In this document: positions 1 to 12,311 of the stretch, piece after piece
Layout: every line of letters begins with the position of its first letter
Numbering within the stretch: position 1 is the stretch's first letter
Notes under the pieces: generated by a model
Seen by the model: only the letters and a program-made list of their open reading frames with translations
The model's database searches: none
Told to the model about the DNA's origin: nothing
Assembly (NCBI GenBank): GCA_002633005.1
Contig: NMRA01000161.1
Coordinates: forward strand, 377,975-417,014
Direction: 5' to 3'
Length of the DNA: 39,040 nucleotides
Source of the DNA: Phoronis australis
Taxonomy: Eukaryota; Phoronida; Phoronidae
Program-made: the position numbers and the translations under genes

Positions 1-664
1 CACACACCTGGCACCTTCTAAATAGCTCCAACACTTTAGACAAGTCCACAATAAACTTATCAAAGTTTGGCTCACCGATCTGTTCACTGGACGACGAACT
101 GTCCTCTTCACTGGGTGTCGAACTGGGCCTGTAATCACTCCCACTACTCAATATCGCTGCAGGGCTGCTTAGAGGCTCTGGGCTGGAGAAAACAGCACAG
201 GGCGAATCACTACTGGTTCCAGGAATGGCACGCTCTGGGGTACGTTCGGACTGGGAGGCACGGGTGACAGTGGATGAAGGGCCTCCACTGGCTCCAGTCA
301 CTGTACTGGCCACAGCTCGCGAGGCTTCTCTCTTCAAAAACGCACTTCTCGGGGGTGGCGACGGGGCACTGCCGGGAATCAACAAAGACGGAATGGCATC
401 TTCCTTCAGGCGTTGTTTCGCAGGGACCTTCATCAGTTCAGCGTACAAAACCCTTTCGTAAGCAGACGGCAGAAAGTGCTTGTCACACACACGGTAATTC
501 TCGACTGCTTTGTACGTTGCGTGGACGGGTAACGCTTCGTTCTTCACACGAACGAGCCAAGTACGGCGAAGTGTGTCATACATCGGAAAGCGATGCTAAG
601 GTACTCCCAAAGCGCGCGGGAGACGATAATTAGTACATCCCGGTACGCAGCAACAGTGTGGCAT
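1..664 (-). pseudogene. THAP-domain protein, partial, broken by one in-frame stop
   Basis: The frame starts at ATG 664-662 and stays open to the left edge except for TAG at 598-596 (codon 23). It begins MPHCCCVPGCTNYR, the classic THAP start. Seen THAP landmarks are C5, C10, P27, W36, C60 and H63 followed by F64, giving a C-x4-C-x49-C-x2-H zinc site, and then a basic ...KQRLKEDAIPS... stretch ending the domain. A Ser/Pro-rich linker follows, and the frame leaves the window in ...LELFRRCQVC, a CxxC segment. THAP domains are zinc-dependent DNA-binding modules, found in P-element-like transposases and in host regulators. The TAG lies exactly where the spacing between C10 and HRFP is normal, so an intron explaining it is unlikely. 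A mobile-element origin is inferred from the compact intronless frame. It could also be an assembly error, a polymorphism or a readthrough codon. Confidence 0.82.
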
Positions 665-769
665 GTTGATTGACTAGTAAATGAAAGCAAATAACGACGT
701 AACTTAACACAACCGAGGTAGAACAATGACTGACTCGGCAGCTCTCACAGACAGACTATATGAAAAGAA

Positions 770-781
770 ATTGGCGCGAAA
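770..781 (-). promoter_or_regulatory. E2F-like site upstream of the THAP frame
   Basis: On the minus strand this reads TTTCGCGCCAAT, a full match to the E2F consensus core, about 106 bases upstream of the THAP ATG. It stands in otherwise AT-rich sequence. Function is inferred from position only. Confidence 0.3.
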
Positions 782-927
782 TGCTTGCCTCCTAAAACGT
801 CACTTCCGGACTAGCGGACGAGTAATTAACAAAATTATGAAAAGCTGTAATTAAGTGGAAAATATGTCTAGGATAACCAACCAACCTTATTTTAGCTCAA
901 AATGACATGAAAAAAGGTTGCCTTCGC

Positions 928-1731
928 CTTTAAAACTGCATCATTTATGGTTCAATGCTTTCACCGGTCTATGTATAATGGACATCGAGTGCTTAAAGGG
1001 TTTTCTATGTTCAGCCTCAACGATATTGTGAGAAACGTCATGACAGCTGCGGATGTAGAGTTGTCCTGTTTTTTTGGAAACGAGGAGGTTGAGATTAGAA
1101 ATCTTGTTTAGACATTCGATTTTTCACAAAGTCATTATTTCTGATCTATCGGCAACCAAAGTATTGCTTGTAAATATAACTATATCCTTCTGAAGTTTGC
1201 TACGCAGAACAGAATTTAACACTATATTATTTTACTAAGGAAAATTATCTAAGCGTGAGGATACCGACCTTGTTATCATTTTTGTCTTTTGTTAGAAACA
1301 TTTTTTTCAAAGAACGGGCTCGTTCCACGATGTAAGCTCGAAAATTGCTTAAAGTTGAATTCTGAAGGTAGACTTTTTCCAGAACCTGCCACTAGTCGGC
1401 TACGGTTGCGTTCACCGGGTCTTTAGAATAGTTGGTAACGTAAGGCAAAACGTGCAACACTTATAACGGGCAACAATATCTAGTGATACAACTGAGTGAC
1501 TTGAACCAGGTTTCATTACAAATGGCTAGTGAGGAACAAAAACGGCCAACGTCGAAGTCAGTGATGTTTAATATGCGCTTTTTATGAGATGTAGCAAAAG
1601 GGTTAATTTGCCAATTTGCATATCTGCCTGCAACCATGCGTATTGTTGACAGCCAGCTGCAATACAAAAATGGCGCCTCATCAGACACGTGGCTTCACGT
1701 CCTTTAATACTAGAATGTCCAGTTTCTGTCT
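928..1731 (+). repeat. Duplicated block C, copy 1
   Basis: About 800 bases closely matching 6137-6929, including the shared strings AAAACTGCATCATTTATGG and CACTAGTCGGCTACGGTTGC. The last ~150 bases recur at 12312-12465. Short open frames in this block differ in frame between copies, so it is treated as non-coding repeat. It abuts block A at 1741. Confidence 0.75.
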
Positions 1732-1740
1732 GCTACTAAA

Positions 1741-3455
1741 TGAATCACGTTGCCGTGACTTTATAGTAAATTGGTCAAAAGGGAAAGCTGCAAAATAGAA
1801 ATTAATACCAAGATATCAAAAACATTACAGAATGTTGATTCATATGAATGTTCAATATAAAAGCTCATAAGCGGTGTTACAGTTTTGATGGTGTCGTTTC
1901 ATTGGATTTTTTCTAAAAAGACAATGGTAGGCCTTCTTGTAAATTTGGAGTTTTTTAAACCATTCCTTACAACGTTTTGGAGAAAAATGCAAACATATGG
2001 TTTCTGAATCTGATCAGCCATTTTTGAGATGAAATGTTCCAAAGTTTGTCAAATTTGGTTATTTATGTGGGGACATCATAACCTTGAAGATGTAGGCGTT
2101 GACTTGTTATTTATTCCACCAATATGCGAAAGAATTCTGCTAAAATACACCCTTTTCAGATCTAATGGCAGCTTTCAAAACGATTGAGCGGTTGTATAAA
2201 AGACCCTTTATCAGCATACATAAACCCATCTTGGCCTATTAACACATACTAACTACGACTTGTTCATTTAAGTGCTGGAACGCGCCTCCTGTCGGCGTGA
2301 ATTAGGTCTATATTCTGATTGGTATTTGACGGTTGAAAATTGTAACAATTGAATGTTTGACAATTTTCTATATCAAACTTAGGTTTGACAAATGAATCTA
2401 CCGTAGATCAGTTGTCTTTGTCAGCAATGACATGGAATGTTTCATCGACTGCAAGATTTAATGGTCAATTCCATCAAATTCATATTAGTTGTGGTTGTAG
2501 TTAAACTTCACAAATCTAAATTGGTGTACCATTATAGAATGATGCTTCCATTTTCAACGCCAAATATGTAGCTCCATGGATCTTTTGATCAGCTAAGTTA
2601 CGCGAGTTTGATTGTTTCAAACACATCCCCAGTACCAAAATCAAGTTTAAAAGGTCATAAAGCAATTTATTTGGATTCCGTAACATCTGACTATATCGTA
2701 TGAAATCGAGTTATTGTTTCGCAACAGCTTTCTGTCAGCTAACACTGAATTAGTATGCGATCAGACGGCCTCGGTGCCCGTTCCTTTAGCTTTGTTGCAT
2801 CTATAGAGGGTAACCCAGTGATTTATTCATTGTAGGCTTCTCAAATAATTGCATCCATGAACGCTCAAAGGCATTACAAATTGTATCTAATGAGACAGAC
2901 TTTAACTCTGTGGTTCAGTTTGTATAAACGCATTGCCGGTTAGGGTGAAAATAATTCATTTTGAAACAGAAAGCGCAGTTTTACACATAATAGTCAACAA
3001 TGTAACTAGCAAGCCTGACTTAAATGACTACTCATCCGACAAAGACTCACATGCGGATTGATAGTTTTACAGACCATCTATCAGTTCGCACCGGAATACA
3101 CCAATCAAGAAATAAAACGAGAAGTGACGTGAACGTAGCGGATCAACAAAACACATGGATAGTTCCAAAAACCGTTAATAAAAATGATTTGTCACTGGTG
3201 TCAGAACGCTAACTACACGATAACGGAAACGATTGACACTTGCGTTTGCTGCCCCAAAATTCCCCAAGTGAGTGATACGCCTTCTTCTCGACGGACGAAA
3301 TGCCCTTTAAAGGCACGGAACGGTTGTTTCATGGCACCATACTTGGTAATATCAGCGTAACTTTCATTATTCACTGCCGTGAGCTTATTGGGCTTACAAG
3401 GAAATCAAGAAACAATATGCCCGATTTCATGTGCACTTCATAATTGTTCCGCACA
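1741..3455 (+). repeat. Duplicated block A, copy 1
   Basis: Matches 10591-12290 along its length with small indels; a shortened third copy is at 19748-20085. It carries the 81-bp exon-like segment at 2383-2463 and a Cys-containing stretch near 3190-3350 whose changes against the second copy show no sign of coding constraint. This block lies inside the presumed intron region of the SRCR-ZP gene. Confidence 0.75.
2383..2463 (+). pseudogene. 81-bp Ser/Thr-rich exon copy with weak donor
   Basis: An AG acceptor at 2381-2382 precedes an 81-base segment that is open in phase 1 (26 whole codons, beginning L-T-N-E-S-T-V). It has exactly the length and phase of the intact exon at 33777-33857 of the downstream paralogue, and of the copy at 11231-11311. 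The donor reads GTCAAT where the paralogue has GTAAAT, so splicing is doubtful. If used, it would add a mucin-like linker before the SRCR domain. Against the 11231 copy I count about eight or nine replacement changes and one silent change, consistent with loss of constraint. It may be a dead exon or a rarely included one. Confidence 0.45.
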
Positions 3456-3463
3456 AGCCTGCA

Positions 3464-4453
<990 letters not shown>

Positions 4454-4937
4454 TAATCTGGTCGAGACAAATTTGAGTTGTTTACTAAAATTTTTGTAAT
4501 CACTATTGAAATAAATTTGACAGATTTTTAAATTGTGAAATTAAAAAGGGTATTTTGCCCTAGTAAAGCTGTCACTTTTGAGTTTTTAGCCGACTCGCTT
4601 TAAAGTATGAAAACATCCGGTTTTCGATCGTTGCCGATTGAACTGGCAACTCAAGTCGCATGCAATGCGTCCATGCGCCATTCCAATTACGTTCGTGGCC
4701 AGATCCAAAAAACTCGGGAGAGGTTACTTGAGGTGCTGATGGTTTTTTTGTTTTTCATTGTGGATTACAGAAATCGAGTAGTATCATGCTAAAGTCGGTT
4801 TAAAGACAAAGCTTATTTTTTACAATTCAAAGCCTTATTCGCATTGGTTTTTAGCCAGCTAAGTAGGACGAAATTAACTTTTCACTAAAAAATCTGGAGT
4901 TGTTGTTTTAACTTTGATTTTGGACCAATTCTTTTAG

Positions 4938-5116
4938 CGGTGCCCTGCAAGCAGTTCGAAATTCACTTTACGGATATGGAAACGGGCAGCACCGTATGGA
5001 TGACGTGGCATGTACAGGCTCTGAAAGTTACCTCGACAGATGTCCCCACAGTGGATGGAACAATGAAAATTGTGGAAACTCTGAGGCTGCTGGCGTCGTG
5101 TGTGACAACAGCTCAC
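4938..5116 (+). CDS. SRCR domain, second-half exon
   Basis: Acceptor CTTTTAG and donor C|GTATGT; enters in phase 2, completing a Ser codon with the previous exon, and leaves in phase 1. It encodes SGALQAVRNSLYGYG, then HRMDDVACTGSESYLDRCPH, then ENCGNSEAAGVVCDNSS. The cysteines are residues 79, 89, 99 and 109 when counted through both exons, completing the six of a group-A SRCR domain. The D-D-V-x-C-x-G-x-E-x-x-L-x-x-C motif is the family hallmark. Together the two exons form a symmetric phase 1-1 module that can be inserted or duplicated without frame damage. Confidence 0.95.
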
Positions 5117-5355
5117 GTATGTTGTTTGTAATGATAAATAGATTTCACCAAACTTTTATATTCAGAAATGTAATTTTTGATATAACCGTCATCATTATGT
5201 CTGTATATCGGACTTCCTCATTGTCAACGCGGTTTCCAAAAAACATATTTTGTACATGTATAAACTCATCAAACCATGTAGCCGTGTACAACTGGGGTTG
5301 TTTTTACTGGCACTACACGGGGATTCGCCAAAAAGAGACGACTAGGACAATTTCG

Positions 5356-5500
5356 TAAAATGTAACAACTGTCTCATTTTACGTCATTTTACGCTGCTAA
5401 GACTCTCCTAAAATGTAACAAGTTGTTATGATTTACGTAGTTGCTACATTTTACGTCAAATTCACACGCGAGAAACGTACCATTGTTACATTTTAGGAAA
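5356..5500 (+). repeat. TAAAATGTAACAA inverted-repeat arm, left
   Basis: Contains TAAAATGTAACAA near 5357 and 5414, and the reverse complement TTGTTACATTTTA near 5484, with ATTTTACGT words between. The reverse complement of the 8030-8115 region aligns with this order of motifs, so the two form a diverged inverted pair about 2.6 kb apart. They may be ends of a non-autonomous DNA transposon or a foldback element. Confidence 0.5.
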
Positions 5501-5875
5501 CCAACGTCATATTAAAGAAGAAAATGACCAAAATCACGCACAAAGTGGTTTTTGACACAGCCGGGTGGCACTCGAGTATTTTTGGACGAGGGGTGCCACG
5601 CCCAAAAGTTTGAGTACATACCCGGTTAGAGTGTGGGCTTCAGCACAAACAATTGACCTATTCAGAAACTAATTTCGTGTAAAAATTCACATATTCGCAC
5701 ATTTCCGTTACACAAATTCAGAAAAGCACCCTTTTAGATTATATTTTGTTGGAGAATATTTTTATTGTGAAAAAAAAAAACATTTCGGGCGGCAATTTTT
5801 GTATACCTCTTTCTATGGAAATGACCCAGGGCTAACGCAAGATAAATCTGGCTACCCTTTATCATTTTTCTTCCT

Positions 5876-6053
5876 ATCACACTTCTATTACTGCTACTTC
5901 CACTCCTACCTTTACTATTATTACTGCTTTTACTACCATTAGTCCTTTTAGTACTATTAATCGTTACCAGTATTGCTATTATTACCATTATCAATATCAT
6001 TTTCATTTTCATTCTTATTATCATTATCGTTATTATTATTTTTAGGATAAATA
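5876..6053 (+). repeat. Degenerate pyrimidine-rich trinucleotide tract
   Basis: About 180 bases of imperfect 3-bp units such as TTA, CTA, CCA, ATC and ATT (for example ATTATTACTGCTTTTACTACC), grading into ATCATT words. An aged or interrupted microsatellite is the simplest reading. The minus-strand open frame across it is low-complexity and not a gene. Confidence 0.7.
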
Positions 6054-6136
6054 TTTTTTATTTTATTTAATAACAACACATTGCAATATCGATAAAGCAT
6101 ATTTTAGCAAAGTGCTGATACATCATGGCTCTCAAA

Positions 6137-6929
6137 GTGTTTAAAACTGCATCATTTATGGTTCAATGCTTTCACCGCTCTATGTATAATGGACATCGAG
6201 TGCTTAAAGGGTTTTCTATGCTCAGCCTCAACGATATTGTGACAGCTGTGGATGTAGAGTTGTCCTGCTTTTTGGAAGACGAGGAGGTTGAGATTAGAAA
6301 TCTTGTTTAGACATTTGCTCTTTCAAAAAGTCATTATTTCTGATATATCGGCTACAACGGTATTGCTTGTAAATATAACTATATCCTTCTGAAGTTTCTT
6401 ACGCAGAACTGAATTCAGCACTATATTATTTTACTAAGGAAAATCATCTTAACGTGAGGATTCCGACCTTGTTATCATTTTTGTCTCTTGTTAGAAACAT
6501 TTTTTTCAAAGAACGGGCTCGTTCCACGATGTAAGCTCGAAAATTGCTTAAAGTTGAATTCTGAAGGTAGACTTTTTCCAGAACCTGCCACTAGTCGGCT
6601 ACGGTTGCGTTCACCGGGTCATTAGAATACTTGGTAACGTAAGACAAAGCATGCAACACTCATAACGGGCAACAATATCTAGTGATACAACTGAGTGACT
6701 TGAACCAGGTTTCATTACAAACGGCTAGTGAGGAAAAAAAAGGCCAAAGTCGAAGTCAGCTATGTTTAATTTGCGCTTTTTATGAGATGTTGCAAAAGGG
6801 TTAATTTGCCAATTTACATATCTGCCTGCAACCATGCGTGTTGTTGACAACCAGCTGCAATACAAAAATGGCTCCTCATCAGACACGTGGCTTCACGTCC
6901 TTTAATACTAGAATGTCCAGTTTCTGTCT
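6137..6929 (+). repeat. Duplicated block C, copy 2
   Basis: Second copy of 928-1731, lying inside the inverted-repeat pair. Compared with copy 1 it lacks a short insertion near the start (copy 1 has extra bases around 1030-1040) and ends just after TTTCTGTCT, where the two sequences part. Confidence 0.75.
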
Positions 6930-8029
6930 TTCTTTGCATGTGCTTCGGACTAACGAACATTGAGCAAATAGCAATCACACTTTACCGGAAGAGAAAAGTG
7001 CATGTTTTTGTAGTCCGAAAGCCTGATAGTCAGTTTTTTGGACAATTGACTCTTTAAACTATCGACCTAGACCCGGTATGAACAAAAGAATTGTGTCCTT
7101 TCATCGTCGCAACACATTTTCTGTTTCACCAGCTATGTGTCTCGTTTTTACGTAATAGACGTCAGAGTTTGATAAGTTGTCCCCACCACTATTTCAGACA
7201 GCTTTGACATCACAGGACCAATGATAATTCTTTCAACTTTTTGCTGTTTAAAACACAGTAGTATGCCGCCACTTTTTTAAACAAAAGGCTTCCCCTTCTC
7301 AAAGGCGATCTTTTGCTGTTGCACTGGCAAAATCTGTCAACCATCCGCAAATTAATGCGTGATTTTATTTCCTTCCACTACAATGTCATTAAGGAATTGT
7401 AATTCATAACTAATGTGGTGGACAGAACCCGTCGGCATCAGAAACTTTTGTCTGGCCTCCTTTTTTGTGGAGCATTAGCCATTACTACAAGGCAGTAAAA
7501 CAATCGCTGAAATAATTCAAGCTATTGTGGACGAAAACGGTGATTTTTCTATCAAATTGGCTTAGGAAAAATTCTCGTGGAAAAAATGTTATCGTCGTTT
7601 GTTCCGGATGAAATGCGGTAAATATTAGCAAAAATACGAGTTCATGTTTTCCGTTGTACTTACAGGGTACCAATGGAAGTGTGTTAACTGTAACGCAGGA
7701 CACCCAATTGGGTGTTACTTGTGAGTGCCAATAAATGATTCTAAGAACGCTTTAACAACCTAAACGCGTTACCAGATCCTGGAAACTCCTTTCGTATCCA
7801 GCTCAACCTGTGCGGGTACATTTTTGACTATACCAAGAAACCCTTCATGTTAAAAACAATGGAAAACACGTAGGAACACAGCTGTAAATTCCAACAATCA
7901 GAGTAACAAGGCATTGAGTCTACGAACCGTTTTCCTCCGTGTGACAAATACCATGCAATCTCATGAAATATGACGTCGCTTTCGTCCAATGTAGCAATGG
8001 TAAATTTCTCGAATGTGCATTCCACGTAA

Positions 8030-8115
8030 CTTGTGAAAATTACAACTTTTTACATTTTAGGAAAGATGTAGCAAGGTAAAGTGTAACAATGACGTAAATT
8101 TGTTACATTTTACAG
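8030..8115 (-). repeat. TAAAATGTAACAA inverted-repeat arm, right
   Basis: Holds TTTTTACATTTTAGG, AAGTGTAACAATGACG and TTGTTACATTTTAC. Read on the minus strand, the motif order follows that of 5356-5470. This supports an inverted pair bracketing the sequence between them. Confidence 0.5.
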
Positions 8116-9052
8116 CTCATCAGAGCAGCCAATGGAGCCAGAAATTTCCGAGTTTTAGGTACCTTTAGTAGGGGGCACCTAATGTGGCTACTCCAGCACC
8201 CAGAATTAATGGTAATAGGCTGATTCTTCGCCATAGAAATCCATCCCCCAAAAACCTCTTCACATCACTCTCACTGTACTTGCGATCACGCATTTTTGCA
8301 AATAAAAACCTCTGGATTGTTCGTGTACGAAGCAGATGACAACCCAAGTGTCCTACTGAAGCGTACAAAATTGCCTTGGGATGATATTTCACGCAATCGC
8401 ATGCTCTCAAAACTGGAGGCCAACCTGGCCAATCTGCGCACGCGCAGTCAGAGTGGAAGAAATTTCACGGGGAGGAAATTTTACGAGACACCGAAGTTTC
8501 AACTTGTGCCTTGTTGCAATCGACCGTCCCGTAAAAACGTGTTCAGTTGGGTGGAGTAACAGGTCGAATAGATATAAAACGGCCTTAGAAAGAAGGTGAC
8601 GCAAACCACCCTATACTCCTTATAGTCACAAGCATAAATTTAAATCAATTTTTCAATGATATAAATGAGTTTTAATATGTAGTTTCGGTATGTTAGGCGT
8701 GATTTCATTTATTTGAAAATACGTTAATTTGAACTTGATAAGATGGTCACTTATTTGCTGATCTGTATGCGTTATTACTCGGTTGGAAGGTTGAGCAATA
8801 CATTAGCATTACACTGTACGACTAAATTTCAAGTTTGAACAATGGGTTGAGAATATTATTAAAATTTAAAGTTAAGCAGTTCGATGCCATTGTTATCTTT
8901 CGTTGTTTAAGAATCAACATCACCAGTGCGCAATGTGACTGACTATCTGGAGATCGAAATACGGTCGACCAGTCATTTCCCAGTAAGAAAATTTTCGCAG
9001 TCAACTCTCGCAGATCCCCGTTGTCATCCCATTAGAATTATTTCCAACACTG

Positions 9053-9736
9053 CATTCAAACATGTTTACATTGGCGACTGGTAAAACGGAGATACATACC
9101 ATAAAAAAGAAATAGTGGATGAAAATTCATTAAAACCAAAACCTTTCGGCATCTCACCAAATCAAACTCATGTGCTAAGTCTGAAAAAAATCTATAATTT
9201 TGTGTATAGACTCTACCTGTTGTATTTTATATGCAGTGGCTCTTAATAACGGTTGAAACGTGTAATACTGGAACTTTAAGTCAAGAGTTTGGTTTTACCC
9301 TGCCACCTTACAATTGTTTAAAAACGTTTAGTCCAGTATTTCTGGACAGTCTACAAAATTTCTTCAAATTGTCTCTGAGAGCGGCAGTTATTCACAGGTA
9401 TGTATTGTCACTTTCTTTGAAGCAGACTCTTGGTCTTAACTGAACAAGTCTAACGAACGTGTCAGTTCTTCCCCGCAAAGACCAACGTTTCATAGCAGTA
9501 AGTGGTCTAAATTAAAGAAAGTCGTTTTGACGAAAGTAGGGTATAGAAATGATGCCCAGTGTATAGTTTGCTGGCTTGATTGTGAGTGATCAACTGGCTA
9601 TTTATACATGTACATACTCAGATAGCCTCATAACGCAGTCAAGGGTTGAGTAAGTTTTACCTTTTAGAATAACTTCCTTGCATTAAGTAATCACTCTACA
9701 TTGTAGATGTGCATGTGCATTGATTAATCATTTTAG
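9053..9736 (+). repeat. Duplicated intron block D, copy 2 (before linker exon 1)
   Basis: Homologous to 3464-4157 and, in its second half, to 38640-38938. It ends at the TTTTAG acceptor of the first linker exon. See copy 1 for what this implies. Confidence 0.75.
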
Positions 9737-9805
9737 GAACGACTACTAACCCCGGCGCAACAACGTCGTATGAATACGCCACTCAAACTTCGTGGACCAC
9801 TGACG
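9737..9805 (+). CDS. Ser/Thr-rich linker exon 1
   Basis: A 69-base exon with acceptor ATTTTAG and donor G|GTAAGA, phase 1 on both sides. It encodes 22 whole codons reading TTTNPGATTSYEYATQTS then WTTD. The composition (Thr, Ser, some Pro) suggests an O-glycosylated stalk. It is the first of three same-length copies (with 17848 and 18838), lying between the SRCR and ZP modules. By hand I count 11 base differences from copy 2 in 69, about the same rate as in the adjoining intron, and nearly all change the amino acid. Confidence 0.75.
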
Positions 9806-10590
9806 GTAAGATTTTGCTCTGCGAAGAACTCAACGCCTACATATCAATACTAGAAATACTGGCATATAACTATTGTTAGCTAAAGTGACCCGGAATTCCC
9901 GGTGGATGGAAGCCGAATTCATTGTCAAAATAGTCACTCCTCGTGACCGAAAATACATTTATGGTATAGGGGAATTAGTAAGTGAAGTGGCTACGTCATT
10001 CTTTAATGAGAAGTTTTTTGGTTAACCACGCTGATGGCTATTAACCTTTCATTTTACTTTAACAAAATTAGCCGTCGTGACGGGAAATCAAGATCTTGTC
10101 TGAATACTATTGTCTTGTAGTGTGTATAAATTGCTTTAAATAGCTTAGAGGCTTGTATGTGAAGATCTCCATGTACGTGTAGTTAGTTTAAACTTTAGTT
10201 AAACAATAAACATTTGATTTTGTTCTGAATAACAAACTGAAGCAAGAGGCAAGATCATCTGTCATTTAATCAAGTATTCAGTAGAGAGTTGTAATAAAAT
10301 CAGAAAACCCGCAGATTCTATCAGAATTGTAGGTTTTAATATTTGTTCAATTATCCTCTCCATAAATGAACGCGTTGCTGTATCAACAATCCTCGACCCT
10401 GGCCTTAATGAGCAGTCTCCGATCTCTGTCATCCTAAGTGCAGTCTATGAAAACGTTTTAGCTATAATTCTTTCGGTGTATTTAGCCAAATCGGTACAGA
10501 AATTAGATTTTATCTCTGTAAAAATGTTTCTTTCTGAAAATACAAAGCCAGTAGAATTAGACGATTGACCTTATACTAATCTGCTATTAA
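9806..10590 (+). repeat. Intron flank shared by the three linker exons, copy 1
   Basis: The intron 3' of linker exon 1 matches those after linker exons 2 (from 17917) and 3 (from 18907). Shared strings include GTAAGATTTTGCTCT and GATTTTGTTCTGAATAACAA. So the duplication unit was exon plus several hundred bases of intron. Confidence 0.75.
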
Positions 10591-12290
10591 CCGAATCACG
10601 TGACTTTATAGTAAAATTGATCAAAAAGGAAAGCTGCATCATTAGAAATTAATACCAAGATATCAAAAACATTACAGAATATTGATCCATAGGAATGTTC
10701 AATATAAAAGCTAAAAAGGGGTTTTACAGTTTTGATATTTTTGTTTCGTTGGATTTTTTCACAAAAGACTCTGGTAAGCCTTTTTTAAGTTTGGATTTTT
10801 TTTAAACCATTCCTAACAACGTTTTGGAGAAAAATGCAAAAATATGGTATCTGAATCTGATCAGCCATTTCTGAGATGGAGTGTTCTAAAGATTGTCGAA
10901 TTTGGTTATTTATGTGGGGCCATCATAACCTTCAATATGTAGGCGTTGACTTTATGTTGATTTCAACAATATGCGAAAGAATTCTTCTAAAATACACCCT
11001 CTTCAAATCTAATGGCAGCTTCAAAAGCGATTGAGCGGTTGTATAAAAGACACTTTATCAGCATACACAAACCCCCTCTTGGCCTATTAACAGATACTAA
11101 CTACGAGTTGTTCATTTGGGTATTGGTACGCGCCTCCTGTCGGCGTGAATTAGGTTTATAGTCTGATTGCTATTTGGTAGTTGGAAATTGTAAAAACTGA
11201 ATGAATTTAGAATTCCTATTTGAAATTTAGGTTGGACAAATACATCTACCGTAGACCAGTTGTCTTCGTCACCAATAACATGGAATGTTCCATCGACTGT
11301 AAGATTTACTGGTCAATTCCATCAATTTCGTACTTAGTTGTGGCGCATAGAATTAGCTTTTAAACTTCAAAAATTTAAATTATTGTACTACTATGCAATG
11401 ATGCTACCATTTTCAATCCCAAATAAGTAGCTCCATGGATCTTCTGATAAGATAAGGTACGCGAGTGCGATTGTTTCAATCACATCCCCACTACCAAAAT
11501 CAACTTTGAAAAGTCAAAAAGGAAATAAATTGGATTCCTTAACATCTGACCATAGCGTATGAAATCGAGTTATTGTTTCGCAAAAGCTTTCTGTCAGTAA
11601 ACACTGAATTAGTATACGTCCAGGGTGCCTCAGTTCCCGTTCATTTAGCTTCATTGCATATAAAAACGGTAACCCAGTGATTTATTCATGACCGTCTTCT
11701 CAAATAATTTGCATCCATGAACACTCAACGCATTACAAATTGTATCTAATGAGACAGACTCTTTGGTTCAGTTTTGTAGAAAAGTATTGCCAGTTAGGGT
11801 GAAAATAATTTATCTTGAAACAGAACGCACAGTTATACATGTAAATGTCTACATTGCAACTTGCAAGCCTGACTTAAAGGAGTAATCATCCGACAAAGAC
11901 TCACAGGTGGATCGTAATGTTTCAAAGACTATCAGTTCGAACCGGAATACACCGATCAAGAAATAAAATGAGAGGTGCCGTGAACGCGGCTGATCAACAA
12001 AACACATGGATAGTTCAGAAAACAGTTGAAATGGTTTGTCACTGGTGTCAGAACGCTAACTGCACGATAACAATTGTCACTTGCGCTTGCTGCCACGAAA
12101 TTCCGCAAGTGACTGAAACGCCTTCTTGTCGACAGACGAAATGCCCTCTACAGGCACGGAACGGTTGTTTCACGGAATCATACTTGGTATTAGCAGTGCA
12201 CTTTTCACTTTTCACTGCCGTGAGCTTGTTGGGCTTGCGAGGAAATCGAAGAAACGATTTGTCCGATTTCATCGCAGCTTCACATTTCGC
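10591..12290 (+). repeat. Duplicated block A, copy 2
   Basis: Second copy of 1741-3455, following directly on the linker-exon flank. It contains the second 81-bp exon copy (11231-11311). An open frame at 11917-12351 arises here but is shifted by indels relative to copy 1. Confidence 0.75.
11231..11311 (+). pseudogene. 81-bp Ser/Thr-rich exon copy 2 with weak donor
   Basis: Acceptor AAATTTAG, 26 open codons plus one base (starting W-T-N-T-S-T-V), then GTCAAT instead of a normal donor. Length and phase equal those of 2383-2463 and of the intact exon 33777-33857. As both copies in the first gene share the C at donor position +3, the change predates their duplication, or the paralogue gained the A. 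Inclusion in mRNA cannot be judged from sequence alone. Confidence 0.45.
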
Positions 12291-12311
12291 ACAATATATC
12301 GATACATCATC

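Larger units (their letters stand above)
665..2382. other. Intergenic or intron sequence, largely duplicated blocks
   Basis: No exon that I can support. 928-1731 is one copy of a ~800-bp repeat seen again at 6137-6929 and in part at 12312-12465. From 1741 on, the sequence matches 10591 onward and, in part, 19748-20085. I looked here for a signal-peptide exon of the SRCR-ZP gene (ATG, hydrophobic run, GTAAG donor in phase 1) and did not find one. Confidence 0.6.
5117..9736. other. Long intron between SRCR and first linker exon
   Basis: Holds the inverted-repeat pair near 5356-5470 and 8030-8115, the trinucleotide tract at 5876-6053, block C copy 2 and intron block D copy 2. Open frames of 60-90 codons around 8165-8600 overlap on opposite strands and match no family I recognise. 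I see no supported exon. Confidence 0.6.

Noticed and set aside
1461-1688. Minus-strand 75-codon frame in block C
   Set aside because: The second copy keeps the first ~50 codons but then loses the frame. It is more likely repeat sequence than a gene.
3024-3360. Cys-rich open stretch (also at 11917-12351) that looked like a small Ly6-like domain
   Set aside because: The two copies differ mostly by replacement changes, one has a stop and a frame-shifting 4-base indel upstream, and no splice sites frame it in phase. It behaves as neutral intron sequence.
5734-6024. Minus-strand 96-codon frame
   Set aside because: It is the translation of the trinucleotide tract (Ser/Asn/Ile runs).
8165-8604. 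Overlapping open frames on both strands
   Set aside because: Mutually overlapping frames of similar length with no family match. Typical of a locally less AT-rich intron stretch.
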